Shown: piece by piece, positions 52,669 to 61,141 of the stretch
Layout: each line of letters begins with the position of its first letter
Numbering within the stretch: the stretch's first letter is position 1
Assembly (NCBI RefSeq): GCF_010731815.2
Contig: NZ_AP022593.1
Coordinates: 3,286,001-3,350,000, forward strand
Direction of reading: 5' to 3'
Source of the DNA: Mycolicibacterium arabiense
Lineage (GTDB): Bacteria; Actinomycetota; Actinomycetes; Mycobacteriales; Mycobacteriaceae
Length of the DNA stretch: 64,000 nt
Notes under the pieces: generated by a model
Databases searched by the model: none
What the model saw: the letters and a program-made list of their open reading frames with translations, nothing else
Told to the model about the DNA's origin: nothing
Position numbers and translations under genes: made by a program

Positions 52669-53986
52669 CCTGCTCGGTGTCGGCAGACGTCGACACCGTC
52701 AGCGTGGCACGCAGGCCGCCCATCGGTCCGTCGGACAGCTCGATGGTGCCGCCGTGCAGTGCCGCCTGCTGCGCCACGAGCGCGAGGCCAAGGCCCGAGC
52801 CGCCCGCGGTCGCCGTGCTGCCGCGGGCGAACCGGCCGAGCACCGCCTCGTGTTCCTCGGCGGGCAACCCGCGCCCGTTGTCGTCGACGACGATGACCAT
52901 CGAGGACCCGGACGGGTAGGCCGACAGGACGATCCGCGTCGCCTCGCCGTGCGCCACCGCGTTGCGCACCAGGTTGTCCACTGCCAGCCGCAGACCGCCC
53001 GGCCAGCCCCATACGGACCCGACGTCCTCGCCCACCTCGACGACGATCTCCACGCCGTGGTGGGCGTTCTCGCGCGCCACCCGGTCGAGCAGGTCCGTGA
53101 CGTCGATGGCCTCGCGGTCCTCGGCCTGCGCGAGCTGCCCCGAGGCCAATTGGCCCAGTGCGGTGATGATCGCCTCGACGCGTCGTTGCGCACGCGACAG
53201 GTCAGCGACCACCTCATCGCGCTCGTCGGCGGGCAGATCGTGGATGCGCAGCGTGTCGAGGTCGGCCCGCATGGCGGTCAGCGGCGTGCGCAACTCGTGG
53301 GCGGCGTTGGCGGCGAAGTCCTGGGCGGCCTGCAGGCTGTTGGTCGTCGCCTGCTGTGCGGCGGCCAGCCTGCTGAGCATCCCGACCATCGCGTCGGAGA
53401 GGTCCTCGGCCTCCCGGACGCCCTTGACCGGGTCGATCTTCTCGGTGCCCTTGCCCAGCCGCAGCGTCTGCGCGGTCAGCCTGCGCAGCGGTCGGATCGC
53501 GGGGCCGGCCAGCAGCCACCCGAGCCCCGCGGCGATCAGCACGGTGCCGACCCCGACCGCCGTGTAGAGCGGGATCCGCGCGCGGCTCAACAGGATGCTG
53601 TCGGCACGGATGCCCACCGACATCAGCACGCCGCCCTGCTGGTCCACCGGGATGGTGCGCACCCGGTAGTCGAGGCCGTTCACCTCGACGGTGTCGGTGC
53701 CCGGTGTCAGCTGCGGCAGCTGAAAGCCGCGTTGGAACACCACCTGTCCCGTCGTGCGCGACCGGCCCGTGGTGAGCACGCCGCGGGTGGAGTCGCTCTG
53801 GTCGGGATACACGCTGGCGTCGACGATCGAGTCGAGTCGCCGATCCAGTTGTGCCGCATCGTTGTTGGCGAGGACGACCGACGTGAGGACGGTGAACACC
53901 GCGACCACCGCGGCGGCGGCGGCCGCCGATGCCAGCGCCACCCGGGTCCGCAGCGACGCCGAGCGGAGGAACCGAGGGAGTTGCAC
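52562..53986 (-). CDS. sensor histidine kinase, PrrB-like
   Basis: A 474-residue membrane kinase. TM1 is near residues 15-40, an extracytoplasmic sensor loop of about 100 residues follows (VYPDQSDS to VGIRAD), TM2 is YTAVGVGTVLIAAGLGWLL, then HAMP, the H-box AANAAHELRTPLTAMRADL, the N-box LAVDNLVRNAVAHGEA and the G boxes VVDDNGRGLP and GGSGLGLALV. The kinase domain ends near residue 440. About 33 basic residues follow that are antisense to the DUF3054 gene. GTG 53986 is two bases after the regulator's stop. It should autophosphorylate and pass phosphate to the OmpR-type partner. Confidence 0.92.
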   Translation of the reverse strand: MQLPRFLRSASLRTRVALASAAAAAAVVAVFTVLTSVVLANNDAAQLDRRLDSIVDASVYPDQSDSTRGVLTTGRSRTTGQVVFQRGFQLPQLTPGTDTVEVNGLDYRVRTIPVDQQGGVLMSVGIRADSILLSRARIPLYTAVGVGTVLIAAGLGWLLAGPAIRPLRRLTAQTLRLGKGTEKIDPVKGVREAEDLSDAMVGMLSRLAAAQQATTNSLQAAQDFAANAAHELRTPLTAMRADLDTLRIHDLPADERDEVVADLSRAQRRVEAIITALGQLASGQLAQAEDREAIDVTDLLDRVARENAHHGVEIVVEVGEDVGSVWGWPGGLRLAVDNLVRNAVAHGEATRIVLSAYPSGSSMVIVVDDNGRGLPAEEHEAVLGRFARGSTATAGGSGLGLALVAQQAALHGGTIELSDGPMGGLRATLTVSTSADTEQVTDRVELVGAEPGPLRRHASRVAGLRSRAKRPPRS

Positions 53987-53988
53987 CG

Positions 53989-54702
53989 CTACGGGTCGGC
54001 GCGCAGGACGTAACCGATCCCACGCACCGTGTGGATGACCCTGCTGTGCCCGTCGCGTTCCAGCTTGCGCCGCAGGTAGCTGATGAAGACGTCGGCGACG
54101 TTGGTGTCAACGTCGAAGTCGTAACCCCAGACCAGCTCGAGCAGGCGCTGCCGGGACAGCACGACGCCTGCGTTCTCGGCCAGCACGGCCAGCAGGTCGA
54201 ACTCGCGCTTGGTGAGGTCGGCGCGTTCACCGTCGACGAAGACGAGGCGCCGCGCGGTGTCGATGGTCAGCGGTCCGACGGTCATGCTGTCCGACGACTG
54301 CTCGTTGTGCGCCGACCGACGCAGCAGCGCATGCAGGCGCGCGACGAGTTCGCCGAGGTCGAACGGTTTGGTCAGGTAGTCGTCGGCACCGGCCTCGAGT
54401 CCGGCGATCCGGTCGTTGACGGTGTCGCGCGCCGACAGCACGCAGATCGGAATGTCGTTGCCGAGCGCGCGCAGCGCGGTGACCACCGCGACGCCGTCGA
54501 GTTCGGGCATCTGCACGTCGAGCACGAGCGCGTCGTGGGTCTCGGTCGACAGCAGTCGCAACGCTTCCTTGCCGTTGGACGCGACGCGGACGTCGAAGCC
54601 GGAGTGCCGCAGCCCACGCGACACCGACGTACGGACGTCAGGGTCGTCGTCGACCATCAAGACCATCCGGCCGGAGCCGTCGGACACCGTTCGGTCTGAC
54701 AC
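53989..54702 (-). CDS. OmpR-type response regulator, PrrA-like
   Basis: A response regulator of about 237 residues. The receiver domain has [13 protein letters not shown], the phospho-acceptor Asp in [13 protein letters not shown] and the Lys in DDYLTKPF. The C-terminal winged helix carries [52 protein letters not shown]. It strongly resembles PrrA. The start is uncertain: GTG 54702, GTG 54687 and ATG 54666 are all in frame, and an earlier ATG at 54783 gives a low-complexity leader. A palindrome GTCTGAC-AC-GTCAGAC lies at 54694-54709 across the first of these. It lies directly downstream of a haemophore-like gene. Confidence 0.9.
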   Translation of the reverse strand: MSDRTVSDGSGRMVLMVDDDPDVRTSVSRGLRHSGFDVRVASNGKEALRLLSTETHDALVLDVQMPELDGVAVVTALRALGNDIPICVLSARDTVNDRIAGLEAGADDYLTKPFDLGELVARLHALLRRSAHNEQSSDSMTVGPLTIDTARRLVFVDGERADLTKREFDLLAVLAENAGVVLSRQRLLELVWGYDFDVDTNVADVFISYLRRKLERDGHSRVIHTVRGIGYVLRADP

Positions 54703-54788
54703 GTCAGACGTCTCGGACTGCCCCGACCGCTCCGCGCCGGTGTCCTCCCCCGGAATTGGAGGTGCCCCCTGCCGCAACGGCATCGGGC

Positions 54789-55172
54789 CTACGGGATTGC
54801 GGGCGCCGGTGCCGAGCCGCAGCGGTTCTTCAGGTCGACCAGGGGCTGGCGGATCCCCGTCAGCTCGGCCTTCACCTGCGGGTTGTCGTTGAGGTAGCGG
54901 TCGACCTCGACGCGGACTTCCTCGCGCTCCTTGCCCTCGAGGCTGGTGAAGAACCAGTTCACGTCGGGGTGGGTGAAGAGGTAGGCCGAGGTCGAAGCCG
55001 AGACGCCGGAGGCCACACCGGCCAGGTCGGCGGCGGTGCAGTTCGGCGGGTTCAGCGCGGGATCGTCCGCCATGGCGGAGGGGATCGCACCGAACAGCAT
55101 CGCGCCGGCGATCGAACCGGCGCCCAAGGCACCAGCTACCGCACGTCGCCCAGCACGGGCCGAGAGCAACAT
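54789..55172 (-). CDS. haemophore-like secreted protein (Rv0203 paralogue)
   Basis: A 127-residue protein with a Sec-type signal peptide ending near PSAMAD, and a helical mature domain of the mycobacterial haemophore group. Two cysteines (PPNCTAADL and LKNRCGSA) match the conserved pair. [17 protein letters not shown] carries Tyr64 and His68 at the spacing of the haem-binding Tyr and His of Rv0203. ATG 55172 has AAGGAG eight bases before it; a TTG at 55178 is less likely. Upstream lies TAGCTT as -10 on the minus strand and a 15-base palindrome. The PrrA-like gene follows 86 bases later. Confidence 0.75.
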   Translation of the reverse strand: MLLSARAGRRAVAGALGAGSIAGAMLFGAIPSAMADDPALNPPNCTAADLAGVASGVSASTSAYLFTHPDVNWFFTSLEGKEREEVRVEVDRYLNDNPQVKAELTGIRQPLVDLKNRCGSAPAPAIP

Positions 55173-55212
55173 GGTCAAGCTCCTTCTCGAGAACTTCAGA
55201 CGCCGTAACCGC

Positions 55213-55227
55213 TGTCGGTTACCGACA
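55213..55227. promoter_or_regulatory. palindrome at the start of transcription of the haemophore-like gene
   Basis: TGTCGGT-T-ACCGACA, perfect 7-base arms. It lies just downstream of the minus-strand TAGCTT at 55233-55238, so it would cover the first transcribed bases. It is a candidate operator for a haem- or metal-linked regulator. Confidence 0.5.
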
Positions 55228-55343
55228 ACGGAAAGCTAAGCAGAATCCGTTCCGACTTTCTTGCCTTGCGCCCAATCGGCTGTGAAGACGCCGAGAATCG
55301 CAGGTCAGCGGACCCTCGCTGGGGGCGCCGGCCGCGTTGGGAG

Positions 55344-55925
55344 TTAGCCCGCGGACCGGGAGGCCGGGCCGGGCAGGGGCCCGGTGCCCTGCCGGGCGGG
55401 CGACGCCGTCGACGGCGAGGACAGGCCGAGAGGTCCCTGCACGCCAGCGGTCTGCGCGTTCGGGGAGGTTGCCGGCAAAGCACCCGCCGTCGCACCCTGC
55501 GCTGCGCCGCCCTGTGCGGACTGCATGAGCCCGAGCAGCTGGGGCAGCGTCAGCGGCAGCTTGCAGCGGCTCGAGAGGCCGACCAGCGGGGCCTGCAGTT
55601 GCTGCATGTCCGTGGCTGCCTGCGGGTTGGCGTCGAAGTACGACTTGATCGCGACGAGTTGCTGCGGCCCGGCCTGCTGTTGCGAGATCGTGGTCAGCGC
55701 GGTGTTCGTCTCGGGGTGGGTGTCGAGGTAGTTGCCCGTGGTCGTAGCCACCGAGCCGAGGGTCTTGGCCACCTCGCTGGCTGCGCAGGGATCGGCTGCC
55801 GCCGTCGCAGACGGGGCGGACAGCCCGCCGGGAACGGCCAGCGCCGCCACCGCAGCACCGCCCGCCGCAGTCACAGCGAACACGCCGAGGAGTCCTCGAC
55901 GCGTGGTTCCGGTACTGGTCCTCAT
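55344..55925 (-). CDS. haem-binding secreted protein, Rv0203 orthologue
   Basis: A 193-residue exported protein. The start TTRRGLLGVFAVTAAGG has a twin-arginine motif, as in Rv0203, which delivers haem to MmpL3 and MmpL11. The mature domain has DPCAASEVAKTLGS, NYLDTHPETN with Tyr66 and His70 (Rv0203 Tyr59 and His63), and SSRCKLPLTLPQLLGLMQSAQGG. At the place of Rv0203 His89 there is Tyr96 (IKSYFDANP). A C-terminal extension of about 45 Ala/Gly/Pro/Ser residues follows. ATG 55925 has GAGGAG before it. Divergent from mmpL11, as in M. tuberculosis. Confidence 0.87.
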   Translation of the reverse strand: MRTSTGTTRRGLLGVFAVTAAGGAAVAALAVPGGLSAPSATAAADPCAASEVAKTLGSVATTTGNYLDTHPETNTALTTISQQQAGPQQLVAIKSYFDANPQAATDMQQLQAPLVGLSSRCKLPLTLPQLLGLMQSAQGGAAQGATAGALPATSPNAQTAGVQGPLGLSSPSTASPARQGTGPLPGPASRSAG

Positions 55926-56230
55926 GAACGACTCCTCATCGTCGCGATCCGCCCGTGGCGTCGCGAAACCCACGCTGTACGGCCATGGCATCGTCTCGGC
56001 GAGGGGCCCGACGATGACCTGCGCTCGCCATCCTGCCATCTACACGCGCCGACCGCACAATCCGTCCAGCAAATCCGCAGGTCACTCGGATGGGGGCTGC
56101 GGGCCACGCGGACTGCAGGCGGCCCTGGCTGGTACGGGGCCCTCGCGGGCCGGGGACCCTACCTCAGCCTGCGGTACGCTCTGGCTACGAAACGCCGGGA
56201 AGAAGGCCGAGGTTCGTCATCCAGCAGTTC
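55926..56230. other. divergent promoter region between the haemophore and mmpL11
   Basis: 305 bases without a gene. TACGCT at 56175-56180 is a fair -10 for mmpL11. A GC-rich partial palindrome GGGGCCCTCGCGGGCC lies at about 56137. No match to an iron- or zinc-box was seen. The minus-strand promoter for the haemophore is not clear. Confidence 0.45.
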
Positions 56231-59224
56231 ATGATGCGCTTGAGCAGCAACTTGCGCAGGTATCGCTGGGCGGTCTTCGCTGCATGGCTGCTGCTCCTGG
56301 TGCCGGCGGTGTACCTGTCGCTGACCAACTCCGGCAACCTGACCGGCGGCGGTTTCGAGGTCTCCGGCTCACAGTCTCTGAACGTCGAGTACCAGACCCA
56401 GGACCACTTCCCCGATCAGGGCGCGTCGCCCCTGGCACTGGTCGCCGCACCGCGCGCCGACGCGTCGTTCGAGGACATGAACGGCGCGGTCGCCGGCCTC
56501 GAGCGCATCGCTGCCGCCGACCCACGCGTCAAGATCGTCCCGAACCCGCAGCAGCCCCCACCGCAGCCGGACCGGCCGTACGTGGTGTCGCTGCAGACCG
56601 GGTTCGGCAGCGGTAGCACCGACATCGCCAAGTCGCTCCGCAAGGAGATCGGCATCGAGGGTGATCAGCCCGGTGAGACGGCCGACGGCAAGGTCCGGCT
56701 CTACGTCATCGGTCAGGGCGCGCTCAGCGCTGCGGCGGGTGAGGCCACCAAGCACGACATCGCCCAGGCCGAGAAGTGGAACCTGCCGATCGTCATGATC
56801 GTGCTGCTGGCGGTCTTCGGCTCGCTGGCCGCGGCGGCGCTGCCCCTGCTGCTCGGCGTGTGCACGGTCGCGGTGACGATGGGCGTGGTCTTCCTGTTGT
56901 CGACGATCACCACGATGTCGGTGTTCGTCACGTCGACGGTGTCGATGTTCGGCATCGCGCTGGCCGTCGACTATTCGCTGTTCATCCTGATGCGGTTCCG
57001 CGAGGAGTTGCGCGCCGGGCGCGACGCCGAACAGGCGGCCGACGCTGCGATGGGCACCTCGGGGCTCGCGGTGCTGCTGTCGGGGTTGACGGTGATCGCG
57101 TCGGTGACCGGCATCTACCTCATCCAGACCCCCGTGCTGTCCTCGATGGCGACCGGGGCGATCCTCGCGGTCGCGGTCGCGGTGCTGACGTCGACGACGC
57201 TGACGCCCGCGGTGTTGCGCACGTTCGGCAAGGCAGCCGCGAAGCGCTCGACCTACCTGCACCTGTCGCGTCGCCCGGACACCACGCAGTCGCGCTTCTG
57301 GACCCGCTGGGTGACCGGAGTGATGCGCCGACCGTGGGTGTCGGCGATCTCGGCTGCCGTGGTCCTGCTCGTGATGGCCGCGCCCGCCTTCGCGATGACG
57401 CTCGGCAACAGCCTGCAGCGACAGTTCGAGCCCACCCACGAGATCCGCGGCGGCATCAACGCCGCGGCCGAGGCCCTCGGCCCCGGTGCGCTCGGCCCGA
57501 TCCGCGTGCTGGTGACGTTCCCCGACCGCAACGCCAACCAACCGGAGAACGCCGGCACCCTGACCGCTGTCGAGACGAGGATCGCCGAGGCGCCGTTCGT
57601 GGCGAACGTGTCGCCGCCGGTGTTCGGCGACGACAACCGCAGCGCGCTGCTGTCGGCGGTGCTGTCGGTCGATCCCGAGGATCCCGGCGCCCGCGAGTCC
57701 ATCGACTGGATGCGCGCCAACCTGCCGCAGGCCGCCGGCGATCAGGCCCAGGTCGACGTCGGTGGTCCGACGGCGCTGCTCAAGGACTTCGACGACAGGG
57801 TGTCGGCGACCCAACCGCTGGTGTTCGCGTTCGTCGCCCTGATCGCGTTCGTGATGCTGCTGATCTCGATCCGGTCGGTGTTCCTGGCGTTCAAGGGCGT
57901 CCTGATGACCGTGCTGTCGGTCGCCGCCGCCTACGGCAGCCTGGTCGCGGTGTTCGAGTGGGGCTGGCTCGAACCGCTGGGCTTCGAGCCGCTGGCCTCG
58001 CTGGACAGCACCATCCCCCCGCTGGTCCTCGCGATGACGTTCGGGCTCTCGATGGACTACGAGATCTTCCTGCTGACCCGCATCCGGGAGCGGTTCGTCC
58101 AGACCCAGAACACCCGCGACGCCGTCGCCTACGGCGTGAGCACCAGCGCCCGCACGATCACCAGCGCCGCGCTGATCATGATCGCGGTGTTCGTCGGGTT
58201 CGCGTTCGCGGGCATGCCGCTGGTCGCCCAGCTGGGCGTGGCCTGCGCGGTGGCGATCGCCGTCGACGCGACCGTGGTGCGCCTGATCCTGGTGCCCGCG
58301 CTGATGGCGATGTTCGCCGAGTGGAACTGGTGGCTGCCGCGTTGGCTCGACCGCATCCTGCCGTCGGTCGACTTCGAGAAGCCGCTGCCGAAGGTGGACA
58401 TCGGCGACCTCGTCATCATCCCCGAGGACATCTCCGAACTGGGCCCGTCCGGGTCGGACATCCGGACCGTCGTCAAGTCGGCGGCGAAGTTGAAAAACCT
58501 TGCGCCGCAGAGCATCACGGTCGCCGACCCGCTGGCGTTCAGCGGCTGCGGGCCGGTCGTGGTGAGCCGGACCAGTGACGGCGACCAGGCCCTGCTCGTC
58601 GGGTCGGGCGTGCGGGCGATCAATGCCGTCGGCGCGGGCGCGACCGCGGTGGCACCCGCAGGCACCGACACCGTCCGCATCGGCACCCGGGGCGGCCGGT
58701 TCTACTCGGTGCGCGGCGGGGGCAGGAAGGTGCCGCCGACGACGGTGCACCCGGTCACGATGTGGCGGGGCAGGCTCGCAGTCGCGCTGGACGCGCTGCA
58801 GACCGCCGCCGATGCCGACGTGCCGGTCGTGGAACGCCGCAAGCCGATGGAGACCACCAACGTGCTGCTGCCCACCGGCGACCGGCTGCAGATCCCCACC
58901 GGCGCCGAGACGCTGCGGCTGAAGAGCTACCTGATCATGTGCCGGAACTCGACCAGGGACTTCACGGAGTTCGCCGATCTGATCGACTCGATGGAGACCC
59001 AAACCGCGGCGGAGGTGCTGGCCCGGATGGACCGGTATTACTCTGGTCAACGCTCCCGCAGGCAGTGGGTGGCCACGCAGTTGGTACGCCGTCTGGCCGA
59101 TCCCCACCCGTCGGATGCGGACGACGTCGCCGCAGCGGCGGACCCCGACGCGGGCGCCGAATGGGAGAGAGTGAGAAAGCGCTGCCTCTCGGTGGCGGTG
59201 GCGATGCTGGAGGAGGCGAGGTGA
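56231..59224 (+). CDS. mmpL11: MmpL11 lipid and haem transporter
   Basis: A 997-residue RND-family transporter that in M. tuberculosis exports monomeromycolyl-diacylglycerol and mycolate wax esters and has been linked to haem uptake. Twelve membrane helices, with proton-relay Asp-Tyr in MFGIALAVDYSLFILMRFREE and in TFGLSMDYEIFLLTRIRE. The C-terminal 250 residues or so form a cytoplasmic region with a repeated beta unit (LAPQSITVADPLAF, RKPMETTNVLLPTGDRLQIP), lacking the long disordered tail of MmpL3. ATG 56231 or 56234 is the start. The next gene begins in its stop codon (GTGA). Confidence 0.95.
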   Translation: MMRLSSNLRRYRWAVFAAWLLLLVPAVYLSLTNSGNLTGGGFEVSGSQSLNVEYQTQDHFPDQGASPLALVAAPRADASFEDMNGAVAGLERIAAADPRVKIVPNPQQPPPQPDRPYVVSLQTGFGSGSTDIAKSLRKEIGIEGDQPGETADGKVRLYVIGQGALSAAAGEATKHDIAQAEKWNLPIVMIVLLAVFGSLAAAALPLLLGVCTVAVTMGVVFLLSTITTMSVFVTSTVSMFGIALAVDYSLFILMRFREELRAGRDAEQAADAAMGTSGLAVLLSGLTVIASVTGIYLIQTPVLSSMATGAILAVAVAVLTSTTLTPAVLRTFGKAAAKRSTYLHLSRRPDTTQSRFWTRWVTGVMRRPWVSAISAAVVLLVMAAPAFAMTLGNSLQRQFEPTHEIRGGINAAAEALGPGALGPIRVLVTFPDRNANQPENAGTLTAVETRIAEAPFVANVSPPVFGDDNRSALLSAVLSVDPEDPGARESIDWMRANLPQAAGDQAQVDVGGPTALLKDFDDRVSATQPLVFAFVALIAFVMLLISIRSVFLAFKGVLMTVLSVAAAYGSLVAVFEWGWLEPLGFEPLASLDSTIPPLVLAMTFGLSMDYEIFLLTRIRERFVQTQNTRDAVAYGVSTSARTITSAALIMIAVFVGFAFAGMPLVAQLGVACAVAIAVDATVVRLILVPALMAMFAEWNWWLPRWLDRILPSVDFEKPLPKVDIGDLVIIPEDISELGPSGSDIRTVVKSAAKLKNLAPQSITVADPLAFSGCGPVVVSRTSDGDQALLVGSGVRAINAVGAGATAVAPAGTDTVRIGTRGGRFYSVRGGGRKVPPTTVHPVTMWRGRLAVALDALQTAADADVPVVERRKPMETTNVLLPTGDRLQIPTGAETLRLKSYLIMCRNSTRDFTEFADLIDSMETQTAAEVLARMDRYYSGQRSRRQWVATQLVRRLADPHPSDADDVAAAADPDAGAEWERVRKRCLSVAVAMLEEAR

Positions 59225-59745
59225 CGTTGTCCGCAGACGCGCGGGACACGTTCAGCGACACCCCGGGTCGCCCGCGTCAAGCCGCAGGCCCCGCACAGCG
59301 CAGACCACCGGTCGACGACCGCCCGGTGGAGTTCTGGCCCACGTCGTCGATCCGCGCCGCCCTCGACACCGACGACCTGACGGTGTGGCAGCGCATCGTC
59401 GTCGCGATCAAGCGCGACCCCTACGGCAGGACCGCCCGGCAGGTCGAAGAGGTCCTCGAGACGGCACCGCCCTACGGCGTGTCCAAGGCGCTGCAGGAGG
59501 TCCTGGTGCGGACCCGCGCGCACCTCGAGGCCAACGAGTGCGCCGAGGTGGCCCGCCACGTCCGGCTGCTGCTCGAACGGTCAGGCCTCGGGGAGCAGGA
59601 GTTCGCCTCGCGCATCGGCCTGCCGACCGCGACGTTCGCGGCGTACCTCGACGGCAGCCAGTGCCCGAGCGCGTCGCTGATGATCCGCATGCGGCGCCTG
59701 TCCGACCGCTTCGCCAAGATCCACGACGCCCGCACCCGCCGCTGA
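59221..59745 (+). CDS. Rv0201c-like protein with HTH
   Basis: A 174-residue protein. The C-terminal 50 residues have a phage-repressor-type helix-turn-helix pattern (LGEQEFASRIGLPTATFAAYLDGSQCPSASLMIRMRRLSDRF). The middle part (RPVEFWPTSSIRAALDTDDLTVWQRIVVAIKRDPYGRTARQVEEVLE) is a conserved helical unit. GTG 59221 overlaps the mmpL11 stop by four bases, so the two are made together. It is probably a DNA-binding or adaptor protein for the mmpL11 unit, but no target is known. Its stop is adjacent to the stop of the convergent Rv0200-like gene. Confidence 0.8.
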   Translation: MTLSADARDTFSDTPGRPRQAAGPAQRRPPVDDRPVEFWPTSSIRAALDTDDLTVWQRIVVAIKRDPYGRTARQVEEVLETAPPYGVSKALQEVLVRTRAHLEANECAEVARHVRLLLERSGLGEQEFASRIGLPTATFAAYLDGSQCPSASLMIRMRRLSDRFAKIHDARTRR

Positions 59746-60435
59746 CTAGCGAGCGTTGATGGGCGTCACGTCGACGACCTTCCAGTCGTCGCCGTCCTTG
59801 GACAGCGTGATCCGCAAGGCGTAGACCGCGACGTCTGGTTTCTTGTTCGGAGCGTTCTGCGTGCCGCGCATGACGACGGCCACGCTCGCGACGGCGGGCC
59901 CGATCGCCTCGACACCGGCCGAGATCGTCTCGGCCTGCCCCGAGATGTTCTTGCTCGTCAATTCCCTTGCCACAGCGGCGAATTCGTTGCGGTAGGTCTC
60001 CGCGCGTTCGGGTGTCATCAGCCCCGCCGCACGGTCGATGGACGCGTTGGGGTCCTGCGGAGTGAACGTCGCCGACGCCTCGGCGACGCTGCTGGCGATG
60101 CCCACCACCTCGTCGACGTCGGCGCGCATGGCGCGATAGGGCACGGTCCACTGCGCATAGCCGACCACGACGGCGGCGATCAGCGCCGCGGCCGCGATGC
60201 CGACGACCGCCAGCCGTAGACCCGGCCCCTCGTCGTCGGTGCCGACGGTCACGCCGTCGCGGCGGTACAGCACGTAGTCGACGACCATGGCCTGAACGAT
60301 CAGCAGGCACAGCACCGAGCACACCGACACCCACCACAGCGGCCACGCCAGTGCCATGCCGACGTAGATCAGCGCGGCGAGCGCCGCCAGGGGCGCCAGC
60401 ACGTCGAACAGCACCACCCGCAACGGGTTCCTCAT
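59746..60435 (-). CDS. membrane-anchored protein, Rv0200-like
   Basis: A 229-residue protein. Two or three hydrophobic segments in the first 110 residues (VVLFDVLAPLAALAALIYVGMALAW, WWVSVCSVLCLLIVQAMVVDYVL and LAVVGIAAAALIAAVVVGY) are followed by a periplasmic domain resembling Mce-associated and SnoaL-like proteins (YAQWTVPYRAMRADVDEVV, VVMRGTQNAPNKKPDVAVYALRITLSKDGDDWKVVDV). ATG 60435 is the start; a TTG at 60447 would overlap the stop of the Rv0199-like gene upstream. Cotranscribed with it, as in M. tuberculosis. Function unknown. Confidence 0.8.
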   Translation of the reverse strand: MRNPLRVVLFDVLAPLAALAALIYVGMALAWPLWWVSVCSVLCLLIVQAMVVDYVLYRRDGVTVGTDDEGPGLRLAVVGIAAAALIAAVVVGYAQWTVPYRAMRADVDEVVGIASSVAEASATFTPQDPNASIDRAAGLMTPERAETYRNEFAAVARELTSKNISGQAETISAGVEAIGPAVASVAVVMRGTQNAPNKKPDVAVYALRITLSKDGDDWKVVDVTPINAR

Positions 60436-60443
60436 CGATCCGC

Positions 60444-61031
60444 TCAACGCAGCGTCTCCAGCCGCGAGATCAGCAGCTTGCCGTCGACGTCGGAGACGCC
60501 CAGGCGGAGGTTCCACCGCACGGTCTGCGGTTCCTGGGCGCCCGCGTTGCGGCTCAGCGACGTCGCCACCACGATCACGGTGTCGGTGCGCGACGCGACC
60601 GACGACAGCTCGGGCTGGTCCTCGGCCGGCGCCTGCCCGGGCGGGTCGTGATGCAGTGATTCGATGGACACCGACTCGACCTGGCCGGTGGTCTGCGACT
60701 GCAGCTTGGTCACCAGTTGCTTGAACGGCTCGACGGTCGACTCGAAGTCCGCGCTGAGCTGTCCGACGGTGCCGTCGTGCAGCGTGCGCAGGCTCTCGTC
60801 GAGGCTGCCCTGGTTCATGTTGATCAGGACGTTGGTCCAGTCGACGGCCGTCTGCAGCACCTCGGTCTGATAGGTCCGCTCCGCGCTGTCACTGCGGTGA
60901 CCGGACCAGATGACGAACGCGAGCACGACGGCCACGACGGAGACGACGCCGAGCACGGCCGATGCGATCCCGAGACCGGTGATCCCACCGCCTGCGTCCT
61001 CGGTGGTCGTTGCTGCTGGCTCGTCGGGCAT
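60444..61031 (-). CDS. Mce-associated-like membrane protein, Rv0199-like
   Basis: A 195-residue protein with a 35-residue cytoplasmic N-terminus, one membrane helix (ASAVLGVVSVVAVVLAFVIWSG) and an extracytoplasmic domain of the Mce-associated protein type: YQTEVLQTAVDWTNVLINMNQGSLDESLRTLHDGTVGQLSADF, then SVASRTDTVIVVATSLSRN. These proteins stabilise lipid-import Mce complexes in known cases. Here it lies beside mmpL11, so a role with that transporter is possible. ATG 61031 is preferred over starts further upstream in a GC-rich stretch. Confidence 0.82.
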   Translation of the reverse strand: MPDEPAATTTEDAGGGITGLGIASAVLGVVSVVAVVLAFVIWSGHRSDSAERTYQTEVLQTAVDWTNVLINMNQGSLDESLRTLHDGTVGQLSADFESTVEPFKQLVTKLQSQTTGQVESVSIESLHHDPPGQAPAEDQPELSSVASRTDTVIVVATSLSRNAGAQEPQTVRWNLRLGVSDVDGKLLISRLETLR

Positions 61032-61141
61032 GGCCGTGAGGGTACCCGGCACTCCTCGGCGTCCCCGCCGTCCCGCCACCGTCGTCCCCGGCCTGACCTC
61101 GGCGGCGGCGCGCCCCCGCCACGCGATGGCAGGATGGCGGA

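Noticed and set aside
56369..59107. A 910-codon open frame antisense to mmpL11
   Set aside because: Same type of shadow frame; mmpL11 with its RND motifs is the real gene.
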